Assembly: GCA_019638275.1 (NCBI GenBank)
Contig: JAHBUC010000001.1
Span: 744,001 to 808,000 of the forward strand
Direction of reading: 5' to 3'
From: Cyclobacteriaceae bacterium
GTDB lineage: Bacteria; Bacteroidota; Bacteroidia; Cytophagales; Cyclobacteriaceae
DNA: 64,000 nucleotides
The position numbers and the translations under genes are program-made. Positions 18,620-26,801 of this stretch are shown piece after piece; position 1 is the first letter of the stretch; each line of letters opens with the position of its first letter. Below the pieces are notes generated by a model. The model saw only the letters and a list, made by a program, of their open reading frames with translations, did not search any database and was not told the DNA's origin.

Positions 18620-21034
18620 TTATTTTCTTATTACGGCACCTAACTTCTGCTCAAAAGCCTCCATCAGGCGCTGCATAGTTGATTCAATCTCCTCGTCCGT
18701 CAGTGTTTTTGATTCATCCTGTAAGGTAAAAGCTAAGGCATAAGCCTTTTTTCCTTCCGGGATTTTCTCCCCCTCATACACATCAAAGGTAATGATTTCC
18801 CTGATGAGTCGTTTTTCGGTTGTGTGTACCAGCTTTTGCACTTCTTCGAAACTCACATTCCGGTCAAGCACGAGTGACAAATCTCTTCGTACTTCCGGAA
18901 ACCTGGGCACTTCCTTAACTACTAACTTAGGGTTTGCCTGTCTGAAAAGCAAGTCGGTATCCAATTCGGCATAAAATACTTCCTGCTTCAGCCCGAAATC
19001 ACGCTGAAGCGTTGCTTTTACCTTGCCATATTTGCCCACTTGCTGGTTACCACGCTCAAGCTGAACTGCATAATCAAACAACGGATCACTTATGGTGCGT
19101 TGCTTAATATCCTGCCAGCCTGCTTTAATCAGTAACTGGTGTATAAATTGCCCCATATCATAAAAGGATACAGGGGTGGATTTGCGTTGCCAGTTTTCTG
19201 TCTCCAGATTACCGCTTATATAGAGTGCGAGTCGCTCAGCTTCATGGTAGTTTCCATCAAGACGGTAATAAATTTTACCAAACTCGTACAGCTTCAGGTC
19301 CTTCTGTTTGCGGTTGATGTTGTATGCACATACCTCCAGACCGGTGAACAACATGGTTTGTCGCAAAATGCCCTGCTCTTCGCTTAATTTGTTCAGCATC
19401 TCAACAGGCTCACCAATAAACGTAAGTTTATGCTTTTGTTGATAAGCCTGGTTGGTTAGTGAATTGGTCCAGATTTCGTAGAAGCCATTGCTTACCAACA
19501 ATTGGCCCAATGTATTTTTAAATTTATTGATATCTTTTTCAGGGAATTCGGCAATGAAGTCAGATTGGGCAAACGTGCTCAACTCCACATTGTCAAATCC
19601 GTAAATGCGCAGCACTTCTTCAATCACATCGGCTTCCTGTACCACATCAACCCGGTAAGGGGGAACTGAAACGGTGAACTGATCTGCTTGTGAATCTGTG
19701 ATTTCTATATCCAATTGGTTGAGTATGGTTGTTACTTCCTTGCGGGGAATAACCTTTCCGATTAACCGGTTCACATTTTTATCCTTAACCAGAATTTGCT
19801 TGTTGCTGATTTTTGAAGGATATATATCAATGATGTCCGAAGAAATTTCTCCGCCTGCCAGCTCTTTAATCAACAAGGCTGCACGTTTCAATGCATATAC
19901 CGTCAGGTTCGGGTCAGTGCCGCGCTCAAACCGGAAAGAGGCATCGGTTTTTAATCCATGATGCAGCGAAGTCCTTCGCACATAATCCGGAGAGAAATAT
20001 GCGCTCTCGAGAAATACATGCTTTGTTTTTTCCGTAATGCCTGATTTCGCGCCTCCAAATACTCCTGCCATGCACATGCCTTCTTCGGCATTGCAAATCA
20101 TCAGATCATTAGCCTGAAGCTTGCGTTCCTTATTGTCCAGCGTAACAAAAGGTGTGTTTTGCGGCAGTGTTTTAACGATTACTTTTTTACCGGAAATCTG
20201 ATCGGCATCAAAGGCATGTAAGGGCTGACCGGTTTCATGCAATACGTAATTGGTAATGTCAACGATGTTGTTGATAGGAGTAATGCCAATTGCCAGCAGC
20301 CTGTTTTTTAACCACTCAGGAGATTCCTTAACTGCGATGTTTGATACGGTTACGCCTGAATACCTCGGACAAGCTTCTGTATTTTCAACCTCAATCGCTA
20401 TGGGTAGTTTGTTGTTGTCAGTTTTGAAACGATCAACGGATGGCCATTTCACTTCGCGGTTGCATGCGGCTTTTATGTCGCGGGCTACGCCAATGTGCGA
20501 GGCGGCATCAGCCCGGTTAGGAGTGAGGCCGATTTCAATAACATAATCAGAAGCAACATGGAAATATTCAGCAGCAGGAGTTCCGTTCGGTAGTGGCGTA
20601 TTCAACACCATAATGCCTGCATGACTTTCACCAAGCCCGATCTCATCCTCGGCACAAATCATGCCTTCAGATTGCTCGCCCCGTATTTTAGTCGACTTAA
20701 TAGTAAAAGGTTCTCCCTTGGTTGGATAAAGAGTAGTGCCCGGAACAGCCACCACAACTTTTTGTCCTGCCGTTACATTGGAAGCGCCACACACAATGGG
20801 TAAGGGGTTTTCGCCACCCACGTCAACGGTAGTAACCGAGAGTTTATCGGCATTGGGATGTTTGGCACAGGTCAGCACTTCACCAATAACCAAACCGGCC
20901 AATCCACCTTTAACAGATGAAAAGTGTTCAACATACTCAACCTCAAGCCCCGTAGAAGTCAGGACTTTGCCAATGTCTTCCGGTGATTCCGTAATGTCGA
21001 TGTAATCTTTAAGCCAATTGTAGGAAATGGTCAT
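18620..21034 (-). CDS. pheT: Phenylalanine--tRNA ligase beta subunit
   Basis: 804 residues, typical for bacterial PheT. The order is: EMAP-type tRNA-binding domain (about 40-155, with LTCAKHPNADKLSVTTVDVG), B3/B4 editing domain (about 215-380), B5 domain (about 400-475), a catalytic-core-like region (FRFERGTDPNLTVYALKRA lies before B5), and the C-terminal anticodon-binding FDX-ACB domain (about 708-802, with PEVRRDLSLVLDR). With PheS, encoded elsewhere, it charges tRNA-Phe and edits Tyr-tRNA-Phe. Confidence 0.97.
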   Translation of the reverse strand: MTISYNWLKDYIDITESPEDIGKVLTSTGLEVEYVEHFSSVKGGLAGLVIGEVLTCAKHPNADKLSVTTVDVGGENPLPIVCGASNVTAGQKVVVAVPGTTLYPTKGEPFTIKSTKIRGEQSEGMICAEDEIGLGESHAGIMVLNTPLPNGTPAAEYFHVASDYVIEIGLTPNRADAASHIGVARDIKAACNREVKWPSVDRFKTDNNKLPIAIEVENTEACPRYSGVTVSNIAVKESPEWLKNRLLAIGITPINNIVDITNYVLHETGQPLHAFDADQISGKKVIVKTLPQNTPFVTLDNKERKLQANDLMICNAEEGMCMAGVFGGAKSGITEKTKHVFLESAYFSPDYVRRTSLHHGLKTDASFRFERGTDPNLTVYALKRAALLIKELAGGEISSDIIDIYPSKISNKQILVKDKNVNRLIGKVIPRKEVTTILNQLDIEITDSQADQFTVSVPPYRVDVVQEADVIEEVLRIYGFDNVELSTFAQSDFIAEFPEKDINKFKNTLGQLLVSNGFYEIWTNSLTNQAYQQKHKLTFIGEPVEMLNKLSEEQGILRQTMLFTGLEVCAYNINRKQKDLKLYEFGKIYYRLDGNYHEAERLALYISGNLETENWQRKSTPVSFYDMGQFIHQLLIKAGWQDIKQRTISDPLFDYAVQLERGNQQVGKYGKVKATLQRDFGLKQEVFYAELDTDLLFRQANPKLVVKEVPRFPEVRRDLSLVLDRNVSFEEVQKLVHTTEKRLIREIITFDVYEGEKIPEGKKAYALAFTLQDESKTLTDEEIESTMQRLMEAFEQKLGAVIRK

Positions 21035-21057
21035 GCGTAATAGTCAGCTTATTCGGG

Positions 21058-21087
21058 CAAAAATAAGGAAAAGAACCTCATCCCCAA
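21058..21087 (-). promoter_or_regulatory. Promoter of pheT
   Basis: On the minus strand, TTG (21087-21085) is followed after 19 bp by TATTTTTG (21065-21058), matching the Bacteroidota -33/-7 pattern. The -7 box lies 23 bp before the pheT ATG. The -33 part falls inside a dispersed repeat-like stretch. Confidence 0.55.
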
Positions 21088-21228
21088 CCCCTTATCCTGC
21101 AAGGAGAATGGGCTTTTGAGGTTGTTTATTTCTTTAACTGATTCGCGATTTCGCTAAACTTTCTTATTGATTGAAATGCATCTTTTACCCCTTCGTCCGG
21201 GGCTACCATAGGTCGCTCCTACGGAGCT
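21075..21228. repeat. Two dispersed-repeat-like segments upstream of pheT
   Basis: The 244-bp gap between pheT and the DUF1028 gene contains CCTCATCCCCAACCCCTT...CAAGGAGAATGGG (21078-21114). It also contains GTCCGGGGCTACC...GGTCGCTCCTACGGAGCT (21195-21228), in which GCTCC-TAC-GGAGC is a perfect small palindrome. Both resemble words I recall as widely dispersed between genes in Bacteroidota and other genomes. No coding frame seen. Confidence 0.5.
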
Positions 21229-21278
21229 TAAAAAGAGATGAATCCTATCGGGCTTGTCAGTTAATCAAACACAGCTCA

Positions 21279-22253
21279 TCACTTCACCAAAACCTTCATA
21301 TCCTCATCTGAAACCTGTAGCAATCCGGCCTTGGGCAACCTGCGGGTGAGTTCGCGCCAGTTGGGGTCTTTCTTATAAATCTTTTGCAGCATGGCCGATG
21401 CTTTCTGAACATCTTTGTTGTTGGCTAATGTGATGGCTGTCCAGTATTGCATTTCCAGGTTATCGGGAAACATCTTCATGGCTTTGCCATATTCATCCAT
21501 GGCCTGGTGCATTTGATTTTTCTCCACATATAAATCACCTTGATTCATGTGCTCATAGGCGCGGAATACTTTTAACAACCGTGCAATCTCCACGATCGGA
21601 TCTTTTGAATCGTCTACACGAAGGTCAACCAGTCTGTCATTCCAGGGTTCATCACTTGCCTTTGGTGCCACGACCAGCAGCGCAGCCGATTGTTTACCAC
21701 GGATGTCGCCACCGGCTTGTTGTGCAGCTTGCAAAACGGCCACCATGCGTTCGGGCAACCGCAAGGATGCATTTTCTTTCCAGGCCTTTTCCATAGCGGG
21801 AACCACCTTGTCATTCAACATCATGTTGGCTTGAACAGAAAAATTCTCGCCATTACTGTGGCCTGCCGCATCAATACAACTTTTGCCGGTATGTGTGGCC
21901 ACCCGCCCTTGTGTATCCAGTATGGCTACTTGCCTGAATTCTTTTCCGGAGTCATCGCTCAGCAACAAATCCAATGCTTCTTGTGGCGACTTCTCTTCTT
22001 TCAATAAGTTAAGCCCGCGTATACCAAACGATTTGTTTACAAAAGATTGCGTGGCAATAACACCAACGCCTGCTTCACCCCACGACACTACAGTGCCTAC
22101 ACTGAACCAATTGCTCTGAACGGCTACCGCCATTTCTCCCGTGTTGGCATCGCGTGCTACAATGGAGAAGGTATGTGCAAATGGATCGGTTGGTTTTTGT
22201 GCCATGAGTAACGCAGCACAAACGGTAAAGCAAATTGTAAAAATGTATCGCAT
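21279..22253 (-). CDS. DUF1028 (Ntn-hydrolase-like) protein with C-terminal TPRs
   Basis: 324 residues from the ATG at 22251-22253. That start gives a signal peptide (MRYIFTICFTVCAALLMAQ) two bases after the preceding stop; the longer frame to 22325 overlaps that gene and was rejected. The mature N-terminus HTFSIVARDANTGEMAVAVQS, with GEAGVGVIATQSFVN, matches DUF1028, an Ntn-hydrolase-like family. Residues ~235-310 form two or three TPR units. Secreted hydrolase is inferred; substrate unknown. Last gene of the radC-DUF1684-DUF1028 run. Confidence 0.85.
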   Translation of the reverse strand: MRYIFTICFTVCAALLMAQKPTDPFAHTFSIVARDANTGEMAVAVQSNWFSVGTVVSWGEAGVGVIATQSFVNKSFGIRGLNLLKEEKSPQEALDLLLSDDSGKEFRQVAILDTQGRVATHTGKSCIDAAGHSNGENFSVQANMMLNDKVVPAMEKAWKENASLRLPERMVAVLQAAQQAGGDIRGKQSAALLVVAPKASDEPWNDRLVDLRVDDSKDPIVEIARLLKVFRAYEHMNQGDLYVEKNQMHQAMDEYGKAMKMFPDNLEMQYWTAITLANNKDVQKASAMLQKIYKKDPNWRELTRRLPKAGLLQVSDEDMKVLVK

Positions 22254-22255
22254 AA

Positions 22256-22870
22256 TTATTTGTAGTTTTTTTCGCCAGCGTAAATGGGAATGGTTAATAA
22301 ATTTTCTGGTGGGGGCAGGGGGCAAGAATAAGTTTCATTATAGGCACAATACGGATTGTAGGCTTCATTGAAATCAAGCGTAATCGTGTTAATGCCTTTC
22401 GGTTTTTTTACGTCCAGGTAACGACCGGCTCCGTATGTTTCGCGAGTGCTGGTTTCATCGCCAAAAGCAAGAAACAACGTGCCACGGTAGGGGCCCATAT
22501 CCATTACTTCAAGCATGAGCAACCGTTGATCAACTCCGTCAATCGAAAATTCAGCATGGGCATATTCCATATAGCGTTTGGTTTTTCCATCACTGGTTCC
22601 CAGTTCAATCATTTTTTTATTTTCAACAGGAATGATTCGTGCAGTTACCCGGTATTTTTTATCCGGAGGAAAATAGGAGAGACCGGAATAGTCCTCAACC
22701 TTTAAGGCAAACGGAGAGTCGGATGCCGTGCGCATAAAGTGATCTTTCTCTTCGCGTTGCTTCAGTATTTTTTGTTCATATGATCCGTCATCTTGTCCAA
22801 TAAAGGAGTAGACTATAGCAATCACGCCAACAAGCAACACACCCATAATAATCAGATTATTTTTTTTCAT
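22256..22870 (-). CDS. DUF1684 family protein
   Basis: 204 residues with one N-terminal membrane helix (LIIMGVLLVGVIAIVYSFIG), probably an uncleaved anchor. The C-terminal motif YNPYCAYNETYSCPLPPPENLL followed by IPIYAGEKNY is the signature of DUF1684. Earlier blocks (GLSYFPPDKKYRVTARI, GDETSTRETYGAGRYLDV) also fit. Function is unknown; the conserved cysteines suggest metal binding or a disulfide. It starts 11 bp after radC and ends two bases before the DUF1028 gene. Confidence 0.87.
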   Translation of the reverse strand: MKKNNLIIMGVLLVGVIAIVYSFIGQDDGSYEQKILKQREEKDHFMRTASDSPFALKVEDYSGLSYFPPDKKYRVTARIIPVENKKMIELGTSDGKTKRYMEYAHAEFSIDGVDQRLLMLEVMDMGPYRGTLFLAFGDETSTRETYGAGRYLDVKKPKGINTITLDFNEAYNPYCAYNETYSCPLPPPENLLTIPIYAGEKNYK

Positions 22871-22881
22871 AGCACCACACG

Positions 22882-23583
22882 TTACAACAGTCCTTCATCT
22901 GCAAAGCTATAGTATTGCTTTCCGGCCACAATTAAATGGTCAAGCAATTGAATCTCCAGCAGCTTGCCGGCTTCTTTCAATTTGCGGGTAAGGTCAATGT
23001 CCTGCTGACTGGGCGTCAGGTTTCCTGATGGATGGTTGTGTGCCACAATAATGCCGCTGGCCAGTTCTTCGAGCGCTGTTTTGAAAATGATTTTCGGATC
23101 GGCCACTGTGCCGTGCACACCGCCAAGACTAATCTTGTGTTTCCTGATCACCCGGTTGGCCCGGTTGAGCAAGAGTAACCAAAATTCTTCATGTGGAATG
23201 TCCATCAGGTCGCCTTTCAATAATTCGTAGGCATCTTTTGATACCGCAATTTTGGGTCGGTCTGTTGCTCCTGAATCTTTTCTTCTTCTACCAAGTTCCA
23301 AGGCGCTTACAATAGCAATGGCTTTTGCCTCGCCAATCCCCTTTATTTTCATGAGGTCTTTTACCGTAAAGCGGGCAAGGTCGTCAAGGTTGTTGCCAGC
23401 CTGCTGTAGCATGCTCTTGGCTACGTCTACCGCGCTCATCGAAGCCGTTCCGGTTCCTAACAAGATGGCGATTAGTTCGGCATCGGAAAGGGCTGCGGTG
23501 CCCTTGAGCAGTAGCTTTTCGCGTGGGCGGTCTTCCGCAGCCCAGCTTTTAATGTTCAGAAAGGAGCCTTTTTCTTTTTTCAC
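22882..23583 (-). CDS. radC: RadC/MPN-domain DNA repair-family protein
   Basis: 233 residues from the GTG at 23581-23583. An upstream TTG at 23622 keeps the frame open but sits in the T-run of the rpsT terminator, so the GTG is preferred. The family N-terminus IKSWAAEDRPREKLLLKG is followed by a helix-hairpin-helix (LMKIKGIGEAKAIAIVSALE, about 75-95). The JAB/MPN metalloprotease-like domain carries E, HNHPSG and S/D metal ligands (IVAHNHPSGNLTPSQQD). Family members have been linked to repair and recombination, but the biochemical activity is unsettled. Confidence 0.92.
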   Translation of the reverse strand: MKKEKGSFLNIKSWAAEDRPREKLLLKGTAALSDAELIAILLGTGTASMSAVDVAKSMLQQAGNNLDDLARFTVKDLMKIKGIGEAKAIAIVSALELGRRRKDSGATDRPKIAVSKDAYELLKGDLMDIPHEEFWLLLLNRANRVIRKHKISLGGVHGTVADPKIIFKTALEELASGIIVAHNHPSGNLTPSQQDIDLTRKLKEAGKLLEIQLLDHLIVAGKQYYSFADEGLL

Positions 23584-23620
23584 AAGCCTAAAATTAAGGG
23601 ACTGGCTTACATGGACAAGC

Positions 23621-23652
23621 AATAAAAAACCCTGACGGTTCGCGTCAGGGTT
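23621..23652 (-). terminator. Terminator of rpsT
   Basis: AACCCTGACG (23628-23637) pairs with CGTCAGGGTT (23643-23652) around a 5-base loop. On the minus strand the hairpin is followed by TTTTTATT. Confidence 0.9.
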
Positions 23653-23677
23653 CTGATTTATAAGGTATGGCTTGAAA

Positions 23678-23932
23678 TTAAGCCAGTTTGTTCACGTATT
23701 TAGCCAGGTTCGACTTCTGGTTAGCTGCTTTTTTCCAATGAATGATGTTCTTTTTAGCCAATTTGTCGATCATGGCAGTAGCTTCTTTCAATAAAGCTTC
23801 AGCCTCTGATTTTACCGTAGTGGTACGAAGTTTCTTGATAAATGTACGGGTTGTTTTGTGTTGGTAACGGTTTCTTACACGCTTTACCTCGTTTGCCCGG
23901 ATTCTTTTCTCTGCTGATTTATGATTCGCCAT
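23678..23932 (-). CDS. rpsT: 30S ribosomal protein S20
   Basis: 84 residues, strongly basic and helical. MANHKSAEKRIRANEVKRVRN is the usual S20 N-terminus, and KKNIIHWKKAANQKSNLAKYV the usual C-terminal helix. It binds 16S rRNA early in 30S assembly. It is transcribed from its own promoter (23962-23992) and ended by its own terminator, so it is a monocistronic unit. Confidence 0.97.
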   Translation of the reverse strand: MANHKSAEKRIRANEVKRVRNRYQHKTTRTFIKKLRTTTVKSEAEALLKEATAMIDKLAKKNIIHWKKAANQKSNLAKYVNKLA

Positions 23933-23961
23933 GGTATTCTATCCTTACTTTTTAAGGACTG

Positions 23962-23992
23962 CAAAGGTAAGCGTATTCAACTTATTTGCAAA
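23962..23992 (-). promoter_or_regulatory. Promoter of rpsT
   Basis: On the minus strand, TTTG (23992-23989) is separated by exactly 19 bp from TACCTTTG (23969-23962). This is an ideal match to the Bacteroidota consensus TTTG-N19-TAnnTTTG. The -7 box ends 29 bp before the S20 ATG. Confidence 0.75.
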
Positions 23993-24077
23993 GGCTGGAT
24001 ACAATGAAATTCTTACGTAAACCCTTCAAATTGGGCTACTTCTGGGGTATTTCACCAAATTTTACCAAATTCAGCCA

Positions 24078-25046
24078 ATGGGCAGGTATTGGTACAGCAT
24101 TTATGTGGTGTTGATCGGCTTATTTTTCTGCAGCTGGGGCTTCCATGCCCACAAGCAGATAAACCGGTTGGCCGTGTTCACCCTTCCACCTGAGATGATC
24201 GGGTTTTATAAGGTTAATCTGCCTTTCATTACCGAAGCAGCCGTTAATGCCGACCGCAGGAGGTTTGCCGTTGTGGATGAGGCTCCCCGACATTATATCG
24301 ATATTGATCATTTTGGTGATAGTGCTATTTTCATCATGCCCCGCTACTGGAAGGAGGCTGTCGAGAAATTTGGCGAGGACACCCTGAAGGCTTATGGCAT
24401 TTTGCCCTGGCACATAAACGTGATGTACTATCGGTTGCGCGATGCCTTTATGGTGAAAGATCCGTCAAGGATTCTAAGCCTTTCGGCAGATTTGGGTCAC
24501 TACCTGGCGGATGCGCATGTTCCCCTGCACACCACCGAAAATTATAACGGTCAGCTTACCGGACAGGAAGGTATTCATGCGTTTTGGGAATCGCGGTTAC
24601 CCGAATTGTTTTCAGGTGAGTATGATTTTTTTGTAGGGAAGGCAAGTTACCTCGATAATCCACAACTGGCTGCCTGGAAGATCATTGAAGAAACACACAA
24701 ATTACTTCCGCTTGTGTTGGAGAAGGAACGCGAACTGACAGAAAGTTTTGGTGAACGAAAATATTCGTTTGAAACAAAAGGGAGGCAGACGGTAAAAGTG
24801 TATTCACAGGAGTTTTCAAAAGCGTATCACGAAGCTTTGGGCGGAATGGTGGAACAACAAATGAAAGCTTCCATTAAAGCCATTGGTGATTACTGGTTTA
24901 CTGCCTGGGTTGATGCAGGGCAACCCGATTTAAAAACTTTGATCAACTACAAACCTACCGAAGCGGAATTGGCGCAGCGCAGAAAAGAGCTGGAGGAATG
25001 GAAAGAACAACGGGTGCGGGTGCGTGAGCATGAAGAGGAAATTTAG
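24078..25046 (+). CDS. Zinc-dependent phospholipase C / S1-P1 nuclease-fold protein
   Basis: 322 residues. A hydrophobic signal (YSIYVVLIGLFFCSWG) is followed by WGFHAHKQINRLAVFTLP, the mature Trp/His start of the zinc-dependent PLC/P1-nuclease fold. Further ligands fit this fold: ADLGHYLADAHVPLHTTENY supplies two His and Asp residues, with HAFWESRLPEL downstream. The C-terminus is a charged helix. The protein probably hydrolyses phosphodiesters outside the cytoplasm (phospholipid or nucleic acid); which one cannot be told here. It stands alone, convergent with the next gene. Confidence 0.82.
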   Translation: MGRYWYSIYVVLIGLFFCSWGFHAHKQINRLAVFTLPPEMIGFYKVNLPFITEAAVNADRRRFAVVDEAPRHYIDIDHFGDSAIFIMPRYWKEAVEKFGEDTLKAYGILPWHINVMYYRLRDAFMVKDPSRILSLSADLGHYLADAHVPLHTTENYNGQLTGQEGIHAFWESRLPELFSGEYDFFVGKASYLDNPQLAAWKIIEETHKLLPLVLEKERELTESFGERKYSFETKGRQTVKVYSQEFSKAYHEALGGMVEQQMKASIKAIGDYWFTAWVDAGQPDLKTLINYKPTEAELAQRRKELEEWKEQRVRVREHEEEI

Positions 25047-25065
25047 GTAGCCATTATGCTTTACG

Positions 25066-25142
25066 TTCAAGCCGCTAGCCACAAGCTCCGAGCTTACATG
25101 TGTAAACGATTAAAGCTTGGAACTTGTGGCCAGAAGCTTGAA
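25066..25142. repeat. 30-bp inverted repeat between convergent genes
   Basis: Arms at 25066-25095 and 25113-25142 pair over 30 bp with a handful of mismatches, around a 17-base loop. Core words are CCACAAGCT and AAGCTTG. It lies between two convergent stops (25046 and 25148), so it could act as a bidirectional terminator or be a dispersed palindrome. Confidence 0.8.
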
Positions 25143-25147
25143 GCTTT

Positions 25148-26161
25148 TTATCCCTTAACAGGATAAAACACCTCCGTTACCCACTTGGTCGTATCTTTCT
25201 CCATTTCCGGATCAGTGACATACACCTCCCAAGGAGCGCCAATAATCTCTAATTTTTTGAAGTGGATATACTGGTTGATTTGGTTGTGTGTATCCTCAAG
25301 CTTGTTGTAATCGCCAAGGTGAATGGCTTTCACAGCGTTGCCACTTGCTATCTGCATTACCGGGAATTTAGCAGGAAGTTTTGCGCCAGCCGGAACAGGT
25401 AATGCGCACACCATATCCATTTCTTTTTTTTCTTCATCCCACCGCGGGTACAAACAGAAGGGGGCGCCAGTCATTTCAACTTTTGCTTTTTGTAATGCAC
25501 CCATTAACTCACCGTACGATTTTCCCATCTGCGCGCTGATGGCATCACCATCTTCAAAACTCATGGTGGTACTGATGCCAATGTAGCTTATCGGGTTTGT
25601 TATTTCTTCTGAAATGGTTATGGTGAATTTTGGTTTGGCCTCTGCAATTTCTTTAAGCTTTGAGAAATTATAATCAAACGCCTTATTCATTTCCGAAGGG
25701 AACATCGCAACGCCCATCCAACGCATAATTGGATTCATACCGAAGTCTGTATCAAAGCTCATCGTGAGTTTTGTTCCACCTTCAGTTGGTTCAAGTTGAT
25801 ACACTGCTTTGGATGCTTCTTCCGCTTGCATAAAAAACAAATCGCAGGCAACGGATTCATTGGGCTTACTTTCAGTAATCGCCAGCTTCCCTTCTCCGAC
25901 ATCGCTGTTTCCTTTCCATTCATACGATGCTCCTGTTCCGGCTTTCTGTTCACTGTACTTCACTTCCATATTGGGGTCTAAGGTATTCCAATACGACCAG
26001 TCAGGCCATCGTTCGAGGTTGTTGATTTCTTCAAACACATACTCAGCCGGGGCGTTAATCACCTCACTTTTGGTGAGTTCAAATTTGCGGGGCAACACAA
26101 ATCCGATCAGTAATAACAATACGATCAGACCTACTACGAAAAGCAATATTTTTTTAACCAT
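25148..26161 (-). CDS. Membrane-anchored SRPBCC domain fused to GyrI-like domain
   Basis: 337 residues. One N-terminal helix (KILLFVVGLIVLLLLIGFVLP) is followed by a polyketide-cyclase/SRPBCC domain (about 30-170: INAPAEYVFEEINNLERWPDWSYW). Then comes a GyrI/AraC effector-binding-like domain (about 178-335, with YGELMGALQKAKVEM and HLGDYNKLEDTHNQI). Both domains bind small hydrophobic ligands. The fusion is common in Bacteroidota and remains uncharacterised. It is monocistronic. Confidence 0.85.
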   Translation of the reverse strand: MVKKILLFVVGLIVLLLLIGFVLPRKFELTKSEVINAPAEYVFEEINNLERWPDWSYWNTLDPNMEVKYSEQKAGTGASYEWKGNSDVGEGKLAITESKPNESVACDLFFMQAEEASKAVYQLEPTEGGTKLTMSFDTDFGMNPIMRWMGVAMFPSEMNKAFDYNFSKLKEIAEAKPKFTITISEEITNPISYIGISTTMSFEDGDAISAQMGKSYGELMGALQKAKVEMTGAPFCLYPRWDEEKKEMDMVCALPVPAGAKLPAKFPVMQIASGNAVKAIHLGDYNKLEDTHNQINQYIHFKKLEIIGAPWEVYVTDPEMEKDTTKWVTEVFYPVKG

Positions 26162-26263
26162 AAAATTGGGGATTGGATAAGAAAGGTAATGAAAATATAA
26201 ACGGAAATACCCTTGATTATCTGCTTAAAAATTCAATAATTCGGTAAACCAAACCATGCGCCT

Positions 26264-26722
26264 ATGAATGTCTTCACCAATCCCAATCAGCTCCATGTTA
26301 ATTACGGATTAAAGGTTGCCGCAGGGCTGATTGCGTACTTTCTGATTATGAAATTTGCCGGTCTGCTGAACGTAGTGGAGCTGCGCCTGCTTAACCTGTT
26401 CATTCTGGTGGCCGGTATTTATATGGCACTAAAAAAATTCCAGCATTCACACGGTGAACATATAAACTACTTCCGGGCCTTGATTACCGGTGTGGCTACG
26501 GGGGCCATCGCCTCCCTGGTGTTTGCCGCTTTCCTGTTTCTGTATGTGCAGTTTCTTGATCAGGGTTTCATGCAATACATCATCGATAATGAGCCTATGG
26601 GTCGGTTCCTGAATCCCTACATTGTATCTTTTATTGTTGCACTTGAAGGGGTATTCAGCGGGTTACTCGTAACGTTTGTGTTAATTAATTACATCAATAC
26701 CGATGAGCCCAACGAAGGTTGA
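26264..26722 (+). CDS. DUF4199-like four-helix membrane protein
   Basis: 152 residues with four hydrophobic segments (about 13-33, 40-58, 70-92, 115-142). The loop with HINYFRALITGVATGAIASL between helices 2 and 3 is typical of the DUF4199 family, abundant in Bacteroidota and of unknown function. Transcription ends at the hairpin at 26747-26775. Family assignment is from pattern recall. Confidence 0.75.
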   Translation: MNVFTNPNQLHVNYGLKVAAGLIAYFLIMKFAGLLNVVELRLLNLFILVAGIYMALKKFQHSHGEHINYFRALITGVATGAIASLVFAAFLFLYVQFLDQGFMQYIIDNEPMGRFLNPYIVSFIVALEGVFSGLLVTFVLINYINTDEPNEG

Positions 26723-26746
26723 GTCCGAAACAATTTTAATTATAGA

Positions 26747-26775
26747 AAACCTGCCACCGATGGGCAGGTTTTTTT
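26747..26775 (+). terminator. Terminator after the DUF4199-like gene
   Basis: AAACCTGCC pairs with GGCAGGTTT around a 7-base loop and is followed by a run of T. Confidence 0.88.
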
Positions 26776-26801
26776 ACTTTTAGCCACTTGAAAAACCGGC
26801 T

